From contig CAKQUI010000038.1 in assembly GCA_934277495.1 (NCBI GenBank), positions 1 through 17,746 on the forward strand: a DNA stretch of 17,746 nt, written 5' to 3'. This DNA comes from an uncultured Clostridia bacterium. GTDB lineage: Bacteria; Bacillota; Clostridia; Peptostreptococcales; Anaerovoracaceae. This document shows positions 13,055-17,746 of the stretch, piece after piece (the first letter of the stretch is position 1; each line of letters begins with the position of its first letter). Below the pieces are notes generated by a model. It was not told the origin of the DNA. It did no database searches and saw only the letters and a program-made list of their open reading frames with translations. Position numbers and translations under genes: made by a program.

Positions 13055-14764
13055 TTATCTTTTTTCGTTGTCTGCAGGCAATGCAGGATCGACATAAAGC
13101 GTTTTATTGTGAGTGAATATGACCATGCCGGGTTTAGCGCCGGCTGGTTTTTTTACATATCTGACTTTAGTATAGTCTACAGGCACATTTTCCGAGGCAC
13201 TGCCTTTGCTGTGGAATGCGGCGACCGAGGCCGCTTCGAAAAGGTCTTTCTCGGATGGTGTCTTACCTTCTGTGAAAAGTATCACGTGGGAACCCGGTAT
13301 ATCTTTTGTATGCATCCATATATCCGTTGAAGATGCCTTCTTTGTAGTAAGCCAGTCGTTTTCATTGTTGTTCCTGCCGGCAAGGACTTTCATGCCGGAA
13401 GACAGTGTATATGAGTACGGCGACGGTTTGCTTTTTTTCTGGGTGCGGCTGCGGCTCTTTTTGTATCTTATTATGCCTGAATCAGTAAGCTCCTGTCTTA
13501 TGGCGTTTATCGTTTCAAGGTTTTCAGCCTTGTCGGCAAATTCATATACTGACTCGAGATATCTGATCTCGTTTCCTGTTTCCTCCAGCTGTATCTTCTT
13601 TTCTTTCACGGCAGTCCTGGCTTTGCCGTAGCGCTTGTAATAGTTCTGTGCATTTTTTGCAGCGGAAAATCTTGGATCGAGAGGGATATCCACGAGAGTG
13701 CCGTCATAGTAATTCGTAACACTGACTGAACGTGCGCCGGGTCTCACCGTGTGTATATTTGCTGTAAGCAGTTCGCCGTATATCCTGTATTTTTCGGAAT
13801 TTTCGGCTTTGTAAAGGTCTTCGTTCAGTCGCTGCATTTTGAGCCTGAGTTTATCGAGATGCGCTTTTATCACACGCTTCAGATCACCGGATTTCTGTTT
13901 TACAGTATTTGAGGCAGACTTGTTTTTGAAAAAATATGATGCAGCTCCACTGAAAGTATCGAAACTGATCTTTTCCAGACTGTTTTCATATACTTCGAGG
14001 GGTTCTATATGAAAATCCACCGGCTTGCCGTTTTCATCTATATACACTGCAGGGGAAAAGGTACCGTCTGAAATGTCGCTGGCGATCTTTCTGAGAGACG
14101 AATATACACTTTCGCCTGTGCATTGACCTGTGGCAAGCGACTGAGCCAGTGATGGGGATATACCCTGTATACCTGACAGCAGTGCTCTGTCAGGCTGCAG
14201 CTGTCCGGATATCATATCTTCGATTTCGAACTTTGTTGCCTGTGAGAAAGGTATCTTGTGCTGCGTAGGAGGATATTCGTATTTTTTACCGGGCAGCAGC
14301 TGTCTTGCACGATTGACGTCTATGGAAACGTGTTTGATACTGTCGATGATCTTATCGGATCCCATATCTGTCAGTATGATATTGCTGTGTTTTCCCATGA
14401 TCTCCACGATCAGTTTCTTGTCGACAGAGTAACCGAGTTCATTAGTTGTTTCGAAAATTATCTCGACGATCCTGTCATTTTCGTGCTGCACGATATCGGA
14501 TACACGTGCGCCGCTCAGATGTTTTCTGAGGACCATGCAGAATACAGGAGGCTCTGCAGGATTTTCTGGAGTATCTTCAACGAGATATACTCCGCTGTGG
14601 CTTCCGCTGGCAGACATGAAAAGATATCTGCTGCCGTTTTTCGTATATATATTGAACAGCATCTGTTCCGGCTGGGGCTGGTGTATCTTTTTTACTTTGC
14701 CCGAGGATAATTCTGATCTGAGTTCGCTTACTGCTGCTGAAGTAACGACACCATCGAATGACAT
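13055..14764 (-). CDS. rqcH: RqcH (NFACT/FbpA family), ribosome quality control factor
   Basis: The 569-residue protein has the NFACT architecture: NFACT-N (about 1-220), helix-hairpin-helix plus coiled coil (about 220-430) and NFACT-R (about 450-560, with LAGRNNNENDWLTTKKAS, DIWMHTKDIPGSHVI and YTKVRYVKKP). The residues DR in HENDRIVEI fall at 97-98, the positions known as D97/R98 in Bacillus RqcH that recruit tRNA-Ala. RqcH binds obstructed 50S-peptidyl-tRNA complexes and adds C-terminal alanine tails that mark the chains for proteolysis. Older names call the family fibronectin-binding protein. CCTCCTTT at 14775-14782 is a strong Shine-Dalgarno for ATG 14764. It is divergent from yicC. Confidence 0.95.
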   Translation of the reverse strand: MSFDGVVTSAAVSELRSELSSGKVKKIHQPQPEQMLFNIYTKNGSRYLFMSASGSHSGVYLVEDTPENPAEPPVFCMVLRKHLSGARVSDIVQHENDRIVEIIFETTNELGYSVDKKLIVEIMGKHSNIILTDMGSDKIIDSIKHVSIDVNRARQLLPGKKYEYPPTQHKIPFSQATKFEIEDMISGQLQPDRALLSGIQGISPSLAQSLATGQCTGESVYSSLRKIASDISDGTFSPAVYIDENGKPVDFHIEPLEVYENSLEKISFDTFSGAASYFFKNKSASNTVKQKSGDLKRVIKAHLDKLRLKMQRLNEDLYKAENSEKYRIYGELLTANIHTVRPGARSVSVTNYYDGTLVDIPLDPRFSAAKNAQNYYKRYGKARTAVKEKKIQLEETGNEIRYLESVYEFADKAENLETINAIRQELTDSGIIRYKKSRSRTQKKSKPSPYSYTLSSGMKVLAGRNNNENDWLTTKKASSTDIWMHTKDIPGSHVILFTEGKTPSEKDLFEAASVAAFHSKGSASENVPVDYTKVRYVKKPAGAKPGMVIFTHNKTLYVDPALPADNEKR

Positions 14765-14799
14765 TTAGTAGTTTCCTCCTTTAATAAAAATGTAAATCG

Positions 14800-14808
14800 T
14801 GTTATACT
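14800..14808 (+). promoter_or_regulatory. Extended -10 promoter of yicC
   Basis: TGTTATACT is a TGn-extended -10 with TATACT at 14803-14808. The -35 region 17 nt upstream is weak (TTTAAT). The start point near 14815 gives a leader of about 35 nt. A TATAAT for the divergent rqcH gene can be read on the other strand in the same A/T-rich stretch (about 14812-14817), but with no good -35. Confidence 0.5.
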
Positions 14809-14849
14809 TGAATTATATTATCATAGAAACAAACGGAATGGTGAAAAAG

Positions 14850-15734
14850 ATGATAAAAAGTATGACAGGATTCGGCAGAGGTGAATATTCAGACGGCAGG
14901 AGGAGCATCACAGCAGAGATCAAGACTGTGAATCACAGATACTCCGATATCAATGTGAAGATGCCAAAGCGATATTCATTTGCCGAAGAACGAATAAAAT
15001 CAATAGCAAGAAACACGATAAAACGTGGCAAGGCGGAGATCTCGATAATAGTCGAGAATCTTACAGAAGAGGATACGACAGTCAGGCTCAATACGATGGT
15101 AGCTGAGCAGTATATCCGCAACCTCAGGGAGCTGCAGGATACATACAGTCTCGGGGGCAGCATAGATATAGGTCTCATAGCCACACTTCCGGATGTGATG
15201 AAATCCGTACCGGATGTCGAAGACGAAGAAGCTGTAAGTGAAGTCATAGCAAAAGCTGTGTCTGCTGCAGCCGAGAATCTTGACGAGATGCGTATCACCG
15301 AAGGAGAAAAACTTTCTGAAGACCTGCTGATGAGAGGAGGCCTTGTCAGAGATATAGTAGGAAAGATAGAAAAGCGTGCACCTATGGTAGTGAAGGATTA
15401 TACAGACAAACTGTATGCACGCATATCCGAACTTGTTGAAGATGCAGTGGCAGTGCCGGAAGAGAGGATACTCACTGAAGCGGCAGTATTTGCAGACAAG
15501 TCGAATATAACAGAAGAGCTGGTAAGGCTCGACAGCCATATGAAGCAGCTTGGCAGCATACTGGGAGGCAGTGATTCACCGGTAGGCAAGAAACTTGACT
15601 TCCTGGTGCAGGAAATGAACCGTGAAGCCAACACCATCGGTTCGAAATCCAACGATCTTGAGATCACATCGCTGATGCTCGAGGCCAAGAGTGAGATCGA
15701 GAAGATCAGAGAACAGGTACAGAATATCGAATAA
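14850..15734 (+). CDS. yicC: YicC family protein (endoribonuclease YicC/YloC)
   Basis: The 294-residue protein begins MIKSMTGFGRGEYSDGRRS, the family signature, and ends with the conserved LVQEMNREANTIGSKSNDLEITSLMLEAKSEIEKIREQVQNIE block. Members from E. coli and Bacillus have been reported as endoribonucleases acting in RNA turnover. The open frame runs back to 14799, but ATG 14850 has GGTGA (14840-14844) five nt before it and gives the standard N-terminus; the longer form would start within the promoter. gmk follows after 102 nt with its own promoter. The remA gene, often placed between yicC and gmk in Firmicutes, is absent here. Confidence 0.95.
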   Translation: MIKSMTGFGRGEYSDGRRSITAEIKTVNHRYSDINVKMPKRYSFAEERIKSIARNTIKRGKAEISIIVENLTEEDTTVRLNTMVAEQYIRNLRELQDTYSLGGSIDIGLIATLPDVMKSVPDVEDEEAVSEVIAKAVSAAAENLDEMRITEGEKLSEDLLMRGGLVRDIVGKIEKRAPMVVKDYTDKLYARISELVEDAVAVPEERILTEAAVFADKSNITEELVRLDSHMKQLGSILGGSDSPVGKKLDFLVQEMNREANTIGSKSNDLEITSLMLEAKSEIEKIREQVQNIE

Positions 15735-15750
15735 CTGTCAATAATTACAC

Positions 15751-15779
15751 TTGAAGCCGGCAAACACAGGTGGTATAAT
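15751..15779 (+). promoter_or_regulatory. Sigma-A promoter of gmk-rpoZ
   Basis: TTGAAG (15751-15756), a 17-nt spacer and a perfect TATAAT (15774-15779). The start point near 15786 gives a leader of about 50 nt before gmk. It lies just downstream of yicC, so gmk-rpoZ can be transcribed independently of it. Confidence 0.75.
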
Positions 15780-15836
15780 AGTTGTTCAGTAAAGAGAAAA
15801 ATTACAGACGTACTTGATCAAAGCAGGAGTAGATTT

Positions 15837-16451
15837 ATGACAAAAGGCAGGCTGTTCATTATTTCCGGACCTTCGGGAGCAGGCAAAGGAACGATATGCA
15901 ATGAAGTCCTCAGGACAGAGCAGGATATGAAAGTATCGGTATCGATGACTACAAGGAGTCCGAGACAGGGAGAGGTCGACAGCGTACATTATCATTTTGT
16001 GGATCATGATTTTTTCAGGCAGCTGATAGCAGAGGACGGATTCCTGGAATATGCAGAGGTCTTCGGCAATTACTACGGCACGCCCCGCAAACAGGTCCGT
16101 GAATGGCTCGAAAGCGGGACAGATGTTATCCTTGAGATAGACGTGCAGGGAGCTATGCAGGTGAAGAAGTCATGTCCGGAAGGCATCATGATATTTATTC
16201 TGCCACCATCCCTTGAAGAGCTGAAACGCCGTATATCGGGACGTGGATCAGAAACAGAGGAATCCATGGCTCTGAGACTGGGCAAGGCTTTGAATGAGAT
16301 ATCGACAGTAGGGGAGTACGATTACAGTGTAGTCAATGACAGGCTTGACGAGGCTGTGGGACGTGTACTTTCTATAATCACCGCCGAAAGATGCAGGATC
16401 AGCGGTGATGCAGCATCGAGAATAGTAAACAGATACGAGGAGGGTTTATAA
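15837..16451 (+). CDS. gmk: Guanylate kinase
   Basis: The 204-residue kinase converts GMP to GDP using ATP and is essential for guanine nucleotide supply. The P-loop GPSGAGKGT is at 11-19. The GMP-binding block MTTRSPRQGEVDSVHYHFV follows, then EYAEVFGNYYGTPR and VILEIDVQGAMQVK, with the lid region RRISGRGSETEE. Length is normal. GCAGGAG precedes ATG 15837 by about 7 nt. The stop overlaps the rpoZ start by one base (TAATG), the standard gmk-rpoZ coupling of Firmicutes. Confidence 0.97.
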   Translation: MTKGRLFIISGPSGAGKGTICNEVLRTEQDMKVSVSMTTRSPRQGEVDSVHYHFVDHDFFRQLIAEDGFLEYAEVFGNYYGTPRKQVREWLESGTDVILEIDVQGAMQVKKSCPEGIMIFILPPSLEELKRRISGRGSETEESMALRLGKALNEISTVGEYDYSVVNDRLDEAVGRVLSIITAERCRISGDAASRIVNRYEEGL

Positions 16452-16651
16452 TGTTATATCCATCGATAAATAAGATAAGAACAAAGGCGGACAGCAGATA
16501 CACACTGGTGATACTGGCTGCCAAGAGAGCGAGAGACATAATCGAAGGTATGCCTAAACTGACAGAGGCTGATGTGGATAAACCGGTATCTATTGCAGCC
16601 AATGAGATCGCCGAAGATCTCATCACATACAGGGACGCACCGGCTGAATAA
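16451..16651 (+). CDS. rpoZ: DNA-directed RNA polymerase omega subunit
   Basis: The 66-residue protein starts MLYPSINKIRTKADSRYTLVI and continues LAAKRARDIIEGM, the conserved omega core that clamps the beta-prime C-terminus and helps RNA polymerase assembly. KPVSIAANEIAEDLI matches the second conserved helix. Length is typical of Firmicutes omega. GAGGAGG in the end of gmk is its ribosome binding site, and the two genes overlap by one base. It ends the gmk transcript; only a weak palindrome (16682-16695) followed by TTTTT lies downstream. Confidence 0.95.
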   Translation: MLYPSINKIRTKADSRYTLVILAAKRARDIIEGMPKLTEADVDKPVSIAANEIAEDLITYRDAPAE

Positions 16652-16710
16652 TATGCGCTGTAATGGATGTATGACAAGAAAATAAATGCATTTATGAAGA
16701 TTTTTCCGGC

Positions 16711-16740
16711 ATTTTGTCGTAAATTCGAAACAAATTGTCG
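16711..16740 (+). promoter_or_regulatory. Paired direct repeats upstream of the LytTR gene, candidate LytTR site
   Basis: ATTTTGTCG (16711-16719) and AAATTGTCG (16732-16740) share seven of nine bases and are separated by 12 nt, a start-to-start step of 21. Two 9-bp direct repeats with a 12-bp spacer is the known arrangement for LytTR dimers such as AgrA. The second copy overlaps a possible -35 (TTGTCG) followed by AATAAT (16756-16761). Autoregulation is inferred from position. Confidence 0.4.
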
Positions 16741-16818
16741 GAATATAGCTATAGGAATAATTCCCTTTTTATGAAACAATATATAGAAAGCAGTTGTTTT
16801 GTAAGAAGGGAGTTTTTT

Positions 16819-17172
16819 ATGCATGGTAATATGATCTGCAGATATGGCAGGGCAATACAGTCGATACCGGTGGACGGGATAGTTTTCATGGAAAAGTCCA
16901 TGAGGAAGATACGTGTGCACACTAAAGACGGAATCGTGGAGTTTTATGGAAAGTTTTCCGATATAGCAGAATATCTTGACGATAGGTTCATGTACTGTCA
17001 TAGAAGTTATATCATAAATATGGACGAGATAGTTCTGATGAACTGCCGAAAGATATTCGTAAGCAGCAATGACTGTATAGACCTGGGGAGAGATACATAC
17101 AGCCGTGCAAGGAAAGCATACGGTTCATACCTTTCAGCTGCAGGCAGAAGGAAAGGCAGCGAAACGCCGTGA
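16819..17172 (+). CDS. Stand-alone LytTR DNA-binding domain protein
   Basis: The 117-residue protein is one LytTR domain with no receiver and no membrane segment. FMEKSMRKIRVHTKDGIVEFYGKF, then the signature FMYCHRSYIINMDEIV with His61, Arg62 and Tyr64, then DCIDLGRDTYSRARKAYGSYL. LytTR domains bind paired direct repeats, often in virulence or competence regulation; stand-alone versions are common in Firmicutes. A longer frame begins at TTG 16735, but ATG 16819 has AAGGGAG (about 16806-16812) six nt upstream, and the domain begins right after it. The gene is alone between rpoZ and rpsB. With no adjacent kinase or inhibitor, its input is unknown. Confidence 0.88.
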   Translation: MHGNMICRYGRAIQSIPVDGIVFMEKSMRKIRVHTKDGIVEFYGKFSDIAEYLDDRFMYCHRSYIINMDEIVLMNCRKIFVSSNDCIDLGRDTYSRARKAYGSYLSAAGRRKGSETP

Positions 17173-17208
17173 TTTTTTCAAAAACGGAAAGAATCTGAAA
17201 GAATATAC

Positions 17209-17237
17209 TTGAACTGCAGCAGTATTTGTTGTATGAT
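17209..17237 (+). promoter_or_regulatory. Sigma-A promoter of rpsB
   Basis: TTGAAC (17209-17214), a 17-nt spacer and TATGAT (17232-17237). The start point near 17244 yields a leader of about 130 nt before the rpsB ATG, long for a simple gene and full of inverted repeats. Confidence 0.75.
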
Positions 17238-17244
17238 ATTAAAT

Positions 17245-17347
17245 GGTGTCGCTTGCGCAGACACCGGAATCAATAGTTTACACACTGCACCGATACGGGA
17301 ACCGGTGCCCTTGATATCAGGGTTGTTTCCGAACTTTATATGCAGTG
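17245..17347 (+). promoter_or_regulatory. Structured 5' leader of rpsB, candidate autoregulatory element
   Basis: Several pairings can be seen. GGTGTC (17245-17250) pairs with GACACC (17260-17265). CACTGCA (17283-17289) pairs with TGCAGTG (17341-17347), enclosing GCACCG (17287-17292) with CGGTGC (17303-17308) and CCCT (17308-17311) with AGGG (17319-17322). The CACTGCA and GCACCG helices share GCA, so they may be alternatives or stack. Ribosomal protein operons often carry such leaders bound by their own product; S2 as the ligand is inferred. No transcription terminator is obvious inside it. Confidence 0.5.
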
Positions 17348-17375
17348 GAAGAAGAAAACCGAGAGGAGAAAAACA

Positions 17376-17746
17376 ATGGCAGTAATTTCAATGAAACAGT
17401 TACTCGAAGCAGGTGTTCATTTCGGACACCAGACAAGAAGATGGAACCCTAAAATGGCTCCTTACATCTTCACAGAAAGAAACGGAATCTATATCATCGA
17501 CCTGCAGAAAACAGTAAAGAAGATCGATGAAGCTTACAACTTCGTTAAGGAAGTTGCAGCAAGCGGCAAGCCGATCCTGTTCGTAGGAACAAAGAAGCAG
17601 GCTCAGGCAGCTATCGAAGATGAAGCCAGAAGATGCGATATGTTCTATGTAAACCAGAGATGGTTAGGCGGAATGCTCACAAACTACAAGACTATCTCAG
17701 GCAGGATCAAGAGACTGTATGACATAAAGGCTATGGAAGAAGACGG
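17376..17746 (+). CDS. rpsB: 30S ribosomal protein S2, 5' part
   Basis: The first 123 codons are present and the gene runs off the window. [57 protein letters not shown] and [16 protein letters not shown] are the S2 signature. S2 joins late to the 30S subunit on the solvent side and is needed for mRNA binding with S1-like factors. GAGAGGAGA ends 7 nt before the ATG, a strong site. tsf usually follows, outside the window. A long structured leader precedes it, described separately. Confidence 0.97.
   Translation, partial: MAVISMKQLLEAGVHFGHQTRRWNPKMAPYIFTERNGIYIIDLQKTVKKIDEAYNFVKEVAASGKPILFVGTKKQAQAAIEDEARRCDMFYVNQRWLGGMLTNYKTISGRIKRLYDIKAMEED

Noticed and set aside
14258..14710. Plus-strand open frame of 150 codons
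   Set aside because: It is antisense to rqcH, whose protein is conserved throughout.
14799..14849. Upstream GTG start for yicC
   Set aside because: It overlaps the extended -10 promoter; MIKSMTGFGR at 14850 is the standard start.
16735..16818. Upstream TTG start for the LytTR gene
   Set aside because: It overlaps the direct repeats and lacks a ribosome binding site; ATG 16819 has AAGGGAG.
1..17746. CRISPR array, insertion sequence, tRNA or rRNA genes
   Set aside because: I saw no regularly spaced repeats, transposase-like frames, cloverleaf sequences or rRNA sequence.

Overview
The window looks like a chromosomal segment of a low-to-moderate G+C Gram-positive anaerobe of the class Clostridia. 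The signs are strong AGGAGG-type ribosome binding sites, abundant AUA, AGA and AGG codons, a ylxM-ffh-rpsP-khpA-rimM-trmD block, a sepF/divIVA cell-division cluster, RqcH, a clostridial Crp/Fnr regulator beside a ferredoxin-like protein, and the end of a thiolase. The lineage below Clostridia cannot be fixed by eye. I see no mobile element, tRNA, rRNA or CRISPR array; nearly everything is housekeeping core genome.

Layout. 1-78 is the 3' end of a thiolase, followed by a long hairpin (204-248). 325-1571 (minus) holds a NimA/pyridoxamine-phosphate-oxidase-like flavoprotein followed by a double-cluster Fe-S protein. They diverge from a Crp/Fnr regulator (1657-2328), which overlaps a membrane protein of the CmpB/DUF1113 family (2325-3146). 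A near-consensus promoter (3177-3205) then starts the SRP/S16/tRNA-modification operon: ylxM, ffh, rpsP, khpA, rimM, trmD (3249-6878). A terminator-like hairpin lies between khpA and rimM, and rplS, the usual last gene, is absent. Next comes a cell-division cluster: an HlyD-like membrane-anchored protein, yggS, sepF and divIVA (6918-9766), closed by a very strong GC-rich terminator. lspA, rluD and a flavin-reductase-like gene are tightly coupled after it (9802-11818).

The 336-base gap at 11819-12154 is not empty. It carries a 42-codon minus-strand gene for a five-cysteine zinc-ribbon-like protein, with a perfect Shine-Dalgarno and its own promoter, divergent from an alpha/beta hydrolase gene (12155-13021). 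That hydrolase converges on rqcH (minus, 13055-14764), with a shared hairpin terminator. rqcH diverges from yicC (14850-15734). gmk and rpoZ follow from their own promoter, then a stand-alone LytTR DNA-binding protein (16819-17172), and finally rpsB, cut by the window edge, behind a promoter and a structured leader of about 130 nt.

How the genes work together. Most products serve protein synthesis and quality control (SRP, S16, S2, RimM, TrmD, RluD, KhpA, RqcH, YicC), envelope and division (LspA, SepF, DivIVA, YggS, the HlyD-like protein), or nucleotide supply and RNA polymerase (Gmk, omega). The Crp/Fnr regulator with the Fe-S and flavin-binding proteins suggests a small redox or nitrosative stress module. 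The observations most worth following are the unlisted zinc-ribbon microprotein, the structured rpsB leader, the khpA/rimM intra-operon hairpin, the LytTR-type direct repeats, a possible leaderless start for the HlyD-like gene and the unusual lspA start just after a terminator.
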